Shown here: positions 9,413 through 20,706 of the stretch, one piece after another
How the letters are laid out: every line of letters begins with the position of its first letter
Position numbering within the stretch: the stretch's first letter is position 1
Notes under the pieces: generated by a model
Seen by the model: only the letters and a program-made list of their open reading frames with translations
What the model was told of the DNA's origin: nothing
Databases searched by the model: none
Assembly (NCBI GenBank): GCA_037179515.1
Contig: JAXCGZ010019184.1
Location: 65,001-85,706, forward strand
Direction: 5' to 3'
Source: Halocaridina rubra
Taxonomy: Eukaryota > Arthropoda > Malacostraca > Decapoda > Atyidae
DNA length: 20,706 nucleotides
Made by a program: the position numbers and the translations under genes

Positions 9413-9712
9413 GTCAACATAAAACAAGGAGAAACAGAGATGGGAGTGTTGTGACTTGTCAGATGTAACAGGATAATAAGAGATGTGTAACAAATGTGAA
9501 AAAATACTCGGTGTATAGGTAGGCATGTAAACAGAACCGTAACTTAAGGAGGACTTATCATCAAACTAACCTGGTTAGTCCTACATTAAATCCAATAGCC
9601 CTTTATCTGTAGCATCGCAACGGGCGGCTGATGCCACGTATCAACCAACTACATGGTGATGCAAGTAATCTTAACGTAATCCAGTCATTAACTAAAAGCT
9701 GTGAATGTAAAT
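9413..9712 (+). repeat. Unclassified interspersed repeat, copy D
   Basis: Collinear with copies A and B: CATAAAACAAGGAGAAACAG, GTTGTGACTTGTCAGATGTA, ATAATAAGAGATGTG, GCATCGCAACGGGCGGCTG, CAACCAACTACATG. The central near-palindrome has decayed to CTAACCTGGTTAG, in which two arms still pair, although the bases differ from CTGTCCTGGACAG. That may be compensatory change or chance. Confidence 0.7.
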
Positions 9713-10125
9713 TCTGTTCTAATTTTAGCGTTGGGGTCTTTCTTTCCATAGGTCACATCATCTTTAAACCTTCATTCCATTGAGTACGGACTCTATGACC
9801 CAGTGACCTTCGAAGGGAAGGAAATTCGTGCGCTTGCGCCTGCTCCTATGCGCGTGCTTGCGTGTAGGGGTGCTTGCGTGAGTGATTTTGGGGAGATTTT
9901 CGTGAGTCTCTTTGTTTTGTTACCTCTGGGATTTTATCCGTTAGTGATATTCAATAGAGATTTATACGTAAAGTTCGGTTAGTGTCTACAGCGTTCGCTC
10001 CAGAGAAGGAAAATTATTAAGCAGGATTTTCTGTGGCATTAAATACAAAATGAAAGTGATTCTTTGGGATTACAGATCTGTTATGGATTATTACTTAATG
10101 AAAAAAGGTATGTGGATGTATATAG

Positions 10126-10127
<2 letters not shown>
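9713..10127. other. Unique stretch with a GC-rich, CpG-containing patch, no gene seen
   Basis: At 9825-9880 there is a GCGC-rich patch (GTGCGCTTGCGCC, ATGCGCGTGCTTGCG) that stands out against AT-rich surroundings. No open frame with a recognisable motif is present. A promoter or 5' exon of the downstream gene cannot be excluded, but nothing in the sequence fixes it. Confidence 0.4.

Positions 10128-10162
<35 letters not shown>
10128..10162. repeat. (CA)n microsatellite, left of LINE copy 2
   Basis: About 17 CA units ending directly at the truncated LINE (GGGATAGC from 10164). (CA)n also occurs inside and after the tail of this LINE copy. Confidence 0.95.
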
Positions 10163-10163
<1 letters not shown>

Positions 10164-10164
<1 letters not shown>

Positions 10165-12800
10165 GGATAGCACTGCTCATAAGTGAGAGGATTCAAGTTG
10201 AAGAAATAAACTTGGCTATAGAAAGTGAGTTCAGGGAATTTCTTGTTGCTCGCATAAATACTGGGTCAGAGAGCATTATAATAACTGTTGTATACAACCC
10301 ACCAAGGAACCAAAATAGGCTTGAAATTTATGAGGAAAGTCATATAGGTACGATTGAAGTCATAAACTCAGTTGTTAACATGGCGCGGGAGAAAAATTGT
10401 AGGATTTTGATTATGGGAGACTTTAATCATAAAGAGATAGATTGGATAAATCTTGACCCACACAGTGGTGAGGACTCCTTTGGGGCAAGATTCCTAGATT
10501 GCGTACAAGGGAATTTCCTACACCAACATGTAATGGAACCAACAAGAGCCAGGGGTGGGGATGAGCCATCACTACTTGATCTGGTGATCACAGATAATGT
10601 GTTGGATATTGAAAATATTGAGTATGAACCACCAATTGGAAAGAGTGACCACTGTGTGTTGTTGATGGAGTATATCATTGAAGACATTCTTCCTGAGAGT
10701 AGAGGCACTGAGGACATGAAGAGGAACTATCAGAAAGGAGATTACATCAAAATGAATGAGCTTTTTGCAGTTATTGACTGGAGAACCTTATTTTACAACA
10801 AATCTGTACAAGAAATGTATGACATCTTTTGTGAGAAATATGGGAAGATAGTAGATTGCTGCATACCTGTCACCAAAGTAGGTGTAATTCATGCCAGAGA
10901 GAAATGGTTCGATAATGGGTGTAAAAGAGCTAAGGAGTGGAGAGACAAATGCTGGAAAAGGTATAGGAGGAGAAAAAACATAAATGCCTGGCAAACCTAC
11001 AAAAGAGCAAGAAATGACTACCTAAGTAAAAGGAGAGAGGCAGAGAAAGATTATGAGAGGGACATCACCAGGAAGGCTAAAGAAAATCCCAAGCTTTTCC
11101 ACAGCTTTATCAGAGGAAAACTGAAGGTAAAAGAACAGGTTTTAAGGCTAAAGAGAGCGGATGGAAGCATCACTGAGACGGACGAAGAGATCTGCAAAGA
11201 ATTGAACAAGGAGTTTCAGTCAGTATTTACAGTAGAAAATACCCCACCCCCTCAGATTGCAGTGATAGAAGCTCAAGGGCCGGTATTAGAGAACATCAAC
11301 CTTACAGCCACAGAGGTATGCAAAGCGCTGATGGATTTAGATGTTCATAAAGCTACAGGTCCTGATGACATATCCCCTCATGTGCTTAAAAAATGCGCAA
11401 ACACAATATCAGTGGCACTAAGTATCATATTTAAGGAGTCATTGGAGTCGGGGGAGATTCCAAGATGCTGGAAACAAGCAAATGTGATACCTATCTTCAA
11501 AAAGGGAAGGAGGGATACGGCTCTGAACTATAGACCAGTTTCCTTGACCAGCATAGTTTGCAAACTTATGGAGAAACTACTAAGGAAACATATCTCTCTT
11601 CACTTGGAATCCTTCAACTTTTTGTCAGTGAGACAACATGGCTTCAGAGAAGGAAGATCAACAGTAACAAACTTATTAGACTTTTATGATGAGGTAAGCC
11701 AAATCTTACAGGAAAGAGAGGGCTGGGCAGATTGCATATTCCTAGACTTCCAGAAAGCGTTTGACACTGTTCCACATGGGAGACTTATTAGGAAGCTGCA
11801 ATCAATGGCTAGAATAGGTGGGAATGTCTTGGAATGGATAAAAACTTACTTAGAAGGAAGGGAACAGAGGGTTAGAGTAAGACACTCAGTGTCTGAATGG
11901 AGAAGAGTTAGTAGTGGAGTTCCACAGGGTTCAGTTTTAGGGCCACTTTTGTTCCTTGTATATGTAAATGACCTACCAGAGTCTGTAAATTCATTCATGA
12001 ATATGTTTGCAGATGATGCAAAGATTGTGAAGAAAGTAAAAAACGAGAACAATGGTAGAGAACTTCAGGAGGATCTAAATAATCTGCATGAGTGGTCAGA
12101 AAAGTGGCTAATGAAATTCAATACCTCAAAATGTAAGGTAATGAAAATGGGTACAAGTGCAAGAAGGCCCAAGCTTGACTACTCGGTGGCTGGAGTACAA
12201 CTTCAAGAGACAGAAAATGAGAGAGATCTAGGAGTAAACATACTGGCAGATTTGTCTCCAGAAATACATATAAATGGCGTAGTAAGGGCAGCATATGCAT
12301 TCTTATCAAATGTAAGGGTAGCCTTCAGGCACATGGACAAGGAAATGTTCAGAAATATTTATGTAACCTATGTGAGGCCAAAACTCGAATATGCAGCCCC
12401 CTTTTGGAATCCGCACTTGAAAAAGCACATAGCTAAGCTTGAAAAAGTTCAAAGACATGCCACGAAACTGGTGCCAGAAATACGCAATCTCGGTTATGAT
12501 GAGAGGCTGAGGGAATTAGACTTGCCATCACTCGAAGCTAGAAGAGTAAGGGGGGATATGGTGACAGTCTTTAAATTCCTTCATGGTTATGATAGAGTGG
12601 ATAGGGATCGATATTTCGATATGGCTGGCTCTAGAACTAGAGGTCATAGTTTGAAGCTTCGGAAGAAAACTTGTTTGCAGGATGTAAGGAAATACTTTTT
12701 CAGTGTAAGAGTAGTTGATAATTGGAATTCGCTAAGCGAGGAGGTAGTTAATGCTACCTCAATCCATAGTTTTAAGGACAGGTATGATAAGTATCACTAA
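10164..12800 (+). CDS. LINE ORF2: endonuclease (C-terminal part) and reverse transcriptase, 878 codons
   Basis: Counting the first element codon at 10164 as residue 1: GDFN 85-88 and SDH 161-163 are catalytic-site motifs of the apurinic-type endonuclease. The reverse transcriptase follows with YRPVS from 456, LDFQKAFD with the first catalytic Asp at 528, SSGVPQGSVLGPLL from 583, and FADD 615-618 with the catalytic Asp pair. The C-terminal domain (ARRVRGDMVTVFKFLHGYD, RGHSLKL, VDNWN) matches the other copies. The N-terminal endonuclease half (NADGL, TETKL) is missing, so target nicking is expected to fail. The open frame continues upstream through (CA)n as Thr-His repeats to ATG at 10050, but this is read-through of flanking DNA and not a natural start. 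There is no sign that it is expressed. Confidence 0.85.
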
Positions 12801-12825
12801 GTCTAAAAATGGAACCGATCAGGAG

Positions 12826-12936
12826 ACGGGAAGATACGAGCTTTGGGCTCTTTCCCGTAAACACAATTAGGTAATCACAATTAGGTAATCACACACACAC
12901 ACAATTAGGTAATCACAATTAGGTAATCACACACAT
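12826..12936 (+). other. LINE 3'-end hairpin and four-unit tail, copy 2
   Basis: The hairpin 12826-12858 has a perfect ACGGGAA/TTCCCGT outer stem and a GAGC/GCTC inner stem. The tail consists of two AATTAGGTAATCAC units, (CA)n, two more units, then (CA)n passing into ATGTATACATATAT. This is the longest tail of the three copies and shows that the tail unit is 14 bp. Confidence 0.7.
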
Positions 12937-12959
12937 GTATACATATATATATATTTATC

Positions 12960-13118
12960 TTTGTTTACATTTACGTTAAGGCACAGTGACGATCTCTTTG
13001 TTTCTCGCATCAAAAGTGGAAGAAGAAGTAACCCTTTGTTTACATTTACGTTAAGGCACAGTGACGATCTCTTTGTTTCTCGCATCAAAATTGGAAGAAG
13101 AAGAAGAAGAAGTAACCC
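12960..13118. repeat. 75-bp tandem duplication with (AAG)n length change
   Basis: The first unit is 12960-13034 and the second 13035-13118. Both contain TTACGTTAAGGCACAGTGAC and CTTTGTTTCTCGCATCAAAA. The second has three extra AAG triplets before TAACCC, so it is 84 bp. The plus strand reads open through both units, but no domain is recognisable and the frame is explained by the duplication. Confidence 0.85.
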
Positions 13119-13325
13119 TTTGTTGTGCTTAATTCACATAACCTACCCAATTGTAAATGGAGACAATAGTATTTATTATATTAATATTAACAGCATTATT
13201 GTATTTTTATTGTAAATTTTGACGAGAGAGATTCGTAGACCAAGATAGAAGGCTTAATATTTCCAGCGTCAGGTTATTGAAAAATGTAAGGCAATGTTAT
13301 GAAGACCGGGCGTGTACCCTGAACT

Positions 13326-13327
<2 letters not shown>

Positions 13328-13385
<58 letters not shown>
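13328..13385. repeat. (CT)n microsatellite
   Basis: Uninterrupted CT tract of about 58 bases. Confidence 0.95.
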
Positions 13386-14250
<865 letters not shown>

Positions 14251-14529
14251 TTCTCGCACCTTCTAGATCAGTGATCTATGATGGATGGTTGTGAAGGGGG
14301 GTTGCCTTGTGATGAAGTGGTTGGGGCAAACAAGCTGCGGCTATGGGTCTCACTGTAGAATATCCTAGCCCGCCTACCTTTTGAATGACCCAAGCAGGGT
14401 AGGAGGGGGGAGAATGTGGCAACCTTTCAACCCCAAGGAACTAAGAGGAGTAGCTGAGGTAGTGTGGATCGTGGTGAATGTATATTTCTTGGCTCATCCA
14501 TACCCCCTTAGAAGGGGAATATGGCCATG

Positions 14530-14963
<434 letters not shown>

Positions 14964-15010
14964 TCGTATCTTGAAAATGGACTTTGGTACTTTTACATGA
15001 TCTTGATAAT

Positions 15011-15229
15011 CGATATTGGTATAGTTCCGGTTTTACGTCACGGACTCCCTTATCAACCAAGGGCTAGGACGGTTGCCTTCTTGCGAAGGACTTGTTTTGG
15101 CAGATGTAATCCTTACGCTGAGTGCATGCCTTTGCTAACCTCAGACCGTGACGGGGCGCGAACCTCGACCTGACGCCTCAGAGTCGGAGACGCTACCGAC
15201 TGAGCCACGGCGACTACGATATTGGTATA
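15011..15229 (-). mobile_element. tRNA-derived SINE, copy 5, with a perfect 13-bp target-site duplication
   Basis: The SINE body is 15024-15216 (193 bp, minus strand), from TAGTCGCCGTGGCTCAGTCG at the right end to GTAAAACCGGAAC at the left. Direct repeats CGATATTGGTATA lie at 15011-15023 and 15217-15229 with no mismatch. The host sequence on both sides is the 32-bp array, so the insertion point is certain. The perfect duplication marks this as probably the youngest SINE in the window. The region of box B reads GAGGTTCGCGCCCCG. Confidence 0.95.
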
Positions 15230-15296
15230 TTAACGTATTCTTGAAAATTGATTCTTGTACTTTAACATGAACTTGAATATGGATTTTGATACTGTT

Positions 15297-15370
15297 ATAT
15301 GATCTTGAAAATAGATTTTGGTACTTTTACATGATCTTGTAAGTACCAAAATCTATATTAAAGATCATAT
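15297..15370. repeat. Inverted repeat within the 32-bp array
   Basis: Arms 15297-15325 and 15342-15370 are inverted copies of the array unit around a 16-base loop. The inner 15 bases (ATAGATTTTGGTACT and its complement) pair perfectly and the outer part has few mismatches. This is the only reversed unit seen in the array and could extrude as a cruciform. Confidence 0.8.
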
Positions 15371-17570
15371 ATGATATTTTTCCATTCTCAGTGATCTTGA
15401 AAATGGATTTTGGTACTTTCACGTGATCTTGGAAATTAATTTTTGGTAATTTCACATGATCTTGAAAATGGATTTTGGTACTTTCACATGAACTTGCAAA
15501 TGGATTTTAGCACTTTTACATGATCTTATAGGCTAAGTGGGTGTTGGTACTTTAACATGATCTTGAAATTGGATATTTGGTAATTTCACTTGATCTTGAA
15601 AATGGATTTTAGTACTTTCACATAATCTTGGAATTGGATTTTGGTATTTTTGCAATATCTTGAAAATAGATTTTCGTACTTTTACATGGTAATGAACATG
15701 GATTTGGTACTTTAAGATGATTTTGATAATGGATTTTGGTACCATCCAATGATCTTGAAAATTGATTTTGGTACTTTTACATAATCTTGAATATGGATTT
15801 TGATACTTTTATATGATCTTGAAAATGGATTTTAGTACTTTTACATGATCTTGTAAGTGGGTTTTGGTACTTCCACATGATCTTGAAAATTAATTTTGGT
15901 ACTTTTCACATGATCTTTAATAAAGATTATTTTACTTTCACAAGATCTTAAAAGGTGGTTTTTGAAACTTTCACGTGATCTTGAAAATGAATTCTTGGTA
16001 ATTATAAATGATCTTGAAAATGGATTTTCGTACTTTCACAAGATCTTGAAAATAGATTTTGGTACATTCACATGATCTTGAAAATTGTTTCTTGCACTTT
16101 TACATGATCTTGAATTTGGATATTGATACTTTTATATGATCTTGAAAATGGATTTTGGTACTTTTACATGATCTTGTAAATTGGTTTTGGTACTATCGCA
16201 TGATTTTGAAAATGGATTTTTATACTTTTACATGATCTCGATATTGAATATTGGTGTGTTTAGATGATCTTGAAAATAGATTTTGTTACTTTCACATGAT
16301 CTTGAAAATGGAATTTGGTACTCTTACATGATTATCGTATTGTATCGTAAGTTGGTTTTGGTACTCTCACACTATCTTGAACATTAATTTTGGTACTTTA
16401 TATGATCTTGAAAATGGATTTTGATACTTTTACATAAACTTGAAAATGGATTTTGTTGCTTTTGCATGATCTTGTAAGTGGGTTTTGGTACTTTCACATG
16501 TTCTTGAAAAATGGATTTTGGTACTTTTACATGATCTTGATATCGAATGTTGGTGCTTTTAAATTATCCTGAAAACGGATTTTGGTACTTTCACGTGATC
16601 TTGAAAATAGATTTTGGTACTTTAACATTATCTTGAATAAGGATTTTGGTACATTTATATGATATTGAAAATGGATTTTGGTACTTTGACATGATCTTGA
16701 AAATGGATTTTGGTACTTTTACATGATCTTGATATTGGATTTTTGTACTTTTACATGATCTTGAAAATGGATTTTGGTACTTTCACATGATCTTGAAAAT
16801 AGACTTTGGTACTCTTACGTGATCTTGTAAATAGATTTTGGTACTTTTATTTAATCTTGAATTTAGATTTTGGTACTTTTATATGATCTTGAAAGCTGAT
16901 TTTTATTTTATTTTACATAATCTTGTAAATGAATCTTGATGCTTTTATATGATCTTGAAAATGGATTTTGGTAATTTTACATGATCTTGGATTTGGGAGT
17001 TGATACTCTTACATGTTCTTGAAAATGGATTCTGGTTCTTTTACATGATCTTCAAATTGGACTTTGGTACTTTTACATGATCATGTAAATGGATTTTGGT
17101 ACTTTAAATGATCTTGAAATTGGATTCTGGTACTTTTACATGAACTTGAAAATTGATTTTGATACTTTTATATGATCTTGGAAAATGGCGTTTGGTACTT
17201 TTACATCATCTTGAATATGGATTTTAGTACTATTACATGATCTTGAAAATGGATTCCGGAATTTTTGCATGACCTTGAAAATGGATTTTGGTATTTTCAG
17301 AAGATCTTGATAATGGATTTTGGTACTTTCACATGATACTGAAAATAGATTTTGGTACTTTTACATGTTATGGAAATTGGATTTTGGTACTTTCACATGA
17401 TACTGAAAATAGATTTTGGTACTTTTACATATTCTTGGAATTGGATTTTGGTACTTTTACATCGTCTTGAAAACAGACTTTGTACTTCACATGCCCTTAA
17501 AATTTTATTTTGGCACTTTAACATGATCCCAATTCTGTGAATATATTTCATCATTGGTGCTATTTGTAAA

Positions 17571-17576
17571 TTTCAG
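17571..17576 (+). other. Splice acceptor of the ACSL-like exon
   Basis: TTTCAG at 17571-17576, preceded by a moderately pyrimidine-rich stretch. In the exon's frame the nearest upstream stop is TAA at 17567-17569, so the frame cannot extend past the acceptor. This supports a real intron boundary here. Confidence 0.65.
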
Positions 17577-17716
17577 GTCTTCTGGAAGAATATGGTGGTT
17601 ATGTGGGAGGCATTGCAGCGGCCGCTGCTGTTGTTGCAGCCACCTACTACCTCACGAGACCGGCCTCTGTACCTCCTCAAGTCGACATTGATGCACAGTC
17701 CCATGTCTTCATGGAG
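17577..17716 (+). CDS. Acsl: Internal exon: N-terminal membrane anchor of a long-chain acyl-CoA synthetase (probable)
   Basis: The 140-base exon has 2 bases finishing a split codon, then 46 codons with no stop, ending on a codon boundary. It encodes LLEEYGG, then a hydrophobic alanine/valine-rich segment of about 18 residues (VGGIAAAAAVVAATYYL), then TRP, PP, D and QS spaced as in TRPxxxPPxxDxxxQS. Animal ACSL1/5/6-type enzymes have an N-terminal membrane anchor followed directly by a similar RP...PP.DL..QS pattern. They activate long-chain fatty acids to acyl-CoA at the ER or mitochondrial outer membrane. GC content is higher than in the flanks. The catalytic AMP-binding domain is not in this window, so the call rests on this short anchor pattern. 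The alternative is another single-pass membrane protein. Confidence 0.6.
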
Positions 17717-17722
17717 GTAAGT
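17717..17722 (+). other. Splice donor of the ACSL-like exon
   Basis: GAG followed by GTAAGT is a full consensus donor. The exon's frame meets TAG at 17735-17737 if not spliced. The 62-bp satellite begins about 10 bases after the donor hexamer. Confidence 0.75.
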
Positions 17723-17732
17723 AGCCTGTTAA

Positions 17733-19097
17733 AGTAGCCGATGAATGTAGCGTATGAATGCTGCTGCAGGACGCGTCTGAGGAACCCATGTTTCAGTAGC
17801 CCATGAATGTAGCGTATTAATGCTGCTGCAGGACACTTCTGAGGAACCCATGTTTCAGTAGCCCATGAATGTAGCGTATGAATGCTGCTGCAGGACGCGT
17901 CTGAGGAACCCATGTTTCAGTAGCCCATGAAAGTAGCATGTGAGTGCTGCTGCAGGATGCGTCTGAGGAACCCATGTTTCAGTAGCCCATGAATGTAGCA
18001 TATGAATGCTGCTGCAGGACGCATCTGAGGAACCCATGTTTCAGTAGCTCATGAATGTAGCGTATGAATGCTGCTGCAGGACGCGTCTGAGGAACCCATG
18101 TTTCAGTAGCCCATGAATGTAGCATATAAATGCTGCTGCAGGACGCATCTGAGGAACCCATGTTTCAGTAGCTCATGAATGTAGCATATGAATGCTGCTG
18201 CAGGACGCGTCTGAGGAACCCATGTTTCAGTAGCCCATGAATGTAGCGTACGAATGCTGCTGCAGGACGCATCTGAGGAACCCATGTTTCAGTAGCTCTT
18301 GAATGTAGCGTATGAATGCTGCTGCAGGACGCGTCTGAGGAACCCATGTTTCAGTAGCCCATGAATGTAGCGTACGAATGCTGTTGCAGGATGTGTCTGA
18401 GGAACCCATGTTTCAGTAGCCCATGAATGTAGCGTATGAATGCTGCTGCAGGACGCTTCTGAGGAACCCATGTTTCAGTAGCCCATGAGTGTAGCGTATG
18501 AATGCTGCTGCAGGACGCGTCTAAGGAACCCATGTTTCAGTAGCCCATGAATGTAGCGTATGAATGCTGCTGCAGGACGCTTCTGAGGAACCCATGTTTC
18601 AGTAGCCCATGAATGTAGCGTATGAATGCTGCTGCAGGACGCGTCTGAGGAACCCATGTTTCAGTAGTCCATGAATGTAGCGTATGAGTTCTGCTGCAGG
18701 ATGCGTCTGAGGAACCCATGTTTCAGTAGCCCATGAATGTAGCGTATGAATGCTGCTGCAGGACGCATCTGAGGAACCCATGTTTCAGTAGCTCATGAAT
18801 GTAGTGTATGAATGCTGCTGCAGGACGCGTCTGAGGAACCCATGTTTCAGTAGCCCATGAATGTAGCGTATGAGTGCTGCTGCAGGATGCGTCCGAGGAA
18901 CCCATGTTTCAGTAGCCCATGAATGTAGCGTACGAATGCTGCTGCAGGACGCATCTGAGGAACCCGTGTTTCAGTAGCTCATGAATGTAGCATATGAATG
19001 CTGCTGCAGGACGCGTCTGAGGAACCCATGTTTCAGTAGCCGATGAATGTAGCGTATGAATGCTGATGCAGGACGCGTCTGAAGAACCCATGTTTCA
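17733..19097. repeat. 62-bp satellite, 22 units, with higher-order structure
   Basis: Units begin at 17738 and every 62 bases to 19040 with no insertion or deletion. Shared core: ATGAATGTAGCGTATGAATG, CTGCTGCAGGACGC, TCTGAGGAACCCATGTTTCA. Variants are linked: each of the five units ending GCATCTG (units 5, 7, 9, 17, 20) is followed by a unit beginning CTC instead of CCC. A three-unit block (GGATGCG unit, GCATCTG unit, CTC unit) recurs as units 4-6, 16-18 and 19-21, giving a 186-bp higher-order repeat. The first and last units share a CCG start. Minus-strand frames of 60 codons recur every 62 bases and are by-products of the period. Confidence 0.95.
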
Positions 19098-20374
<1,277 letters not shown>

Positions 20375-20706
20375 CTAAGACTGTTTTTTCATCATATACC
20401 AATTTCCTCAATGAAGCAACCTCGTTAATTATGTTGCTTTAAGGGTTTAAATCCAATATAATAATGAGACAAAGAGGTTATTATTGCTCTATTCTTGGCC
20501 AGATGCAGTGGCTTTATCAGTGCTGCACAATACTTCTCTTTCTCTATAATTAGGAAATTTATAAATAAATAAGCCAAAAACGAGCATTGGCCGAAAGTGA
20601 AAGTATACAAATGCTTTTGTACAAATTGAATAGTGAAAGTGGGTGGCAGTTGGCAGCTTTTTTGGTCGAAGCACATGAATGCGTTTGCCACCTTGAACAA
20701 AGTTTG
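20375..20706. other. AT-rich end of window, no gene seen
   Basis: About 330 bases with no recognisable exon, RNA gene or repeat. Minus-strand open frames of 61 and 91 codons here overlap each other and have no motif. Confidence 0.45.

Larger units (their letters stand above)
10164..12936 (+). mobile_element. CR1-like LINE, copy 2 (5'-truncated, ORF2 frame intact)
   Basis: Homology begins within the endonuclease domain at the position equal to 555 of copy 1. The offset to copy 1 is 9609 both here and at the stop codon. The element ends with a hairpin and four AATTAGGTAATCAC units, two on either side of a short (CA)n. Absence of stops or frameshifts over 2.6 kb suggests a recent insertion. The three copies are in the same orientation but have different 5' ends and flanks, which favours separate insertions over segmental duplication. 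Confidence 0.9.
14964..17528. repeat. Degenerate 32-bp tandem array (on the order of 70 units)
   Basis: The unit is built from ACATGATCTTGAAAATGGAT followed by TTTGGTACTTTT. Spacing is 32 bp in well-kept parts (for example 16689 to 16721), with single-base gains and losses elsewhere. Unit divergence is high, so the array is old. It is interrupted by a SINE (15024-15216) and by one inverted unit (15342-15370). It ends about 48 bases before the exon at 17577, so most or all of it is likely intronic. Each intact unit carries one GATC. Confidence 0.92.

Noticed and set aside
9825..9880. GCGC-rich patch as a CpG-island promoter
   Set aside because: Too short, with no associated exon, TATA or initiator pattern that can be tied to a transcript.
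14504..14517. CCCCTTAGAAGGGG palindrome resembling CCCCTTATAAAGGGG at 5810
   Set aside because: Short, with no shared flanking sequence. Two occurrences in 20 kb are not enough to claim a regulatory site.
14964..17528. CRISPR-like array of 32-bp repeats
   Set aside because: The repeats are contiguous without spacers, diverged, and located beside a spliced exon in animal DNA.
17677..19091. Repeated 60-codon minus-strand open frames (MGSSDASCSS...)
   Set aside because: They recur every 62 bases because the period is not a multiple of three, and all are the same satellite read in rotating frames. There is no domain and no independent start.

Overview
This window is repeat-rich animal nuclear DNA. 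The evidence is GT-AG splice signals around one exon, non-LTR retrotransposons (LINEs), a tRNA-derived SINE family, long (AT)n, (CT)n, (CA)n and (TACA)n microsatellites, and minisatellites with no operon-like gene packing. The combination fits an arthropod, most probably a decapod crustacean, but no species marker is present, so this is inference.

Layout. 1-3271: a degraded CR1-like LINE (end of ORF1, most of ORF2, 3' UTR). 3272-5078: microsatellites, two full SINE copies, one decayed SINE and a T-rich tract. 5216-5629: a 62-bp hairpin minisatellite. 6253-7345 and 9413-9712: an unclassified interspersed repeat family, partly as an inverted pair. 7536-7728: a SINE on the minus strand. 8095-9006: a second, short and broken copy of the CR1-like LINE, set between (TACA)n arrays. 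10164-12936: a third copy, 5'-truncated but with an unbroken 878-codon endonuclease/reverse transcriptase frame, starting directly after a (CA)n tract. 13912-14250: the decayed C-terminal tail of a different LINE, also directly after a (CA)n tract. 14964-17528: a degenerate 32-bp tandem array carrying a SINE with a perfect 13-bp target duplication. 17577-17716: a 140-bp exon. 17733-19097: a 22-unit, 62-bp satellite with higher-order structure. 19098-20706: mostly unremarkable AT-rich DNA with one large (CT)n(AT)n tract.

The only host coding sequence I can support is the exon at 17577-17716. It encodes a hydrophobic membrane anchor followed by a TRP...PP...D...QS pattern, which fits the N-terminal anchor of a long-chain acyl-CoA synthetase (ACSL1/5/6 type). 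Sequence to its right is therefore probably intron; sequence to its left is either the upstream intron or, farther out, 5' flank. Nothing else here works together as a pathway. The LINE copies could in principle supply reverse transcriptase, but which LINE mobilises the SINE cannot be told from this window.

I see no novel multi-gene system. The most notable signals are: CR1-like insertions bounded by matching microsatellites; a conserved 33-nt hairpin plus 14-bp tail at the LINE 3' end; a SINE family with three to four copies of exactly the same length; and an exon squeezed between two unrelated tandem arrays.
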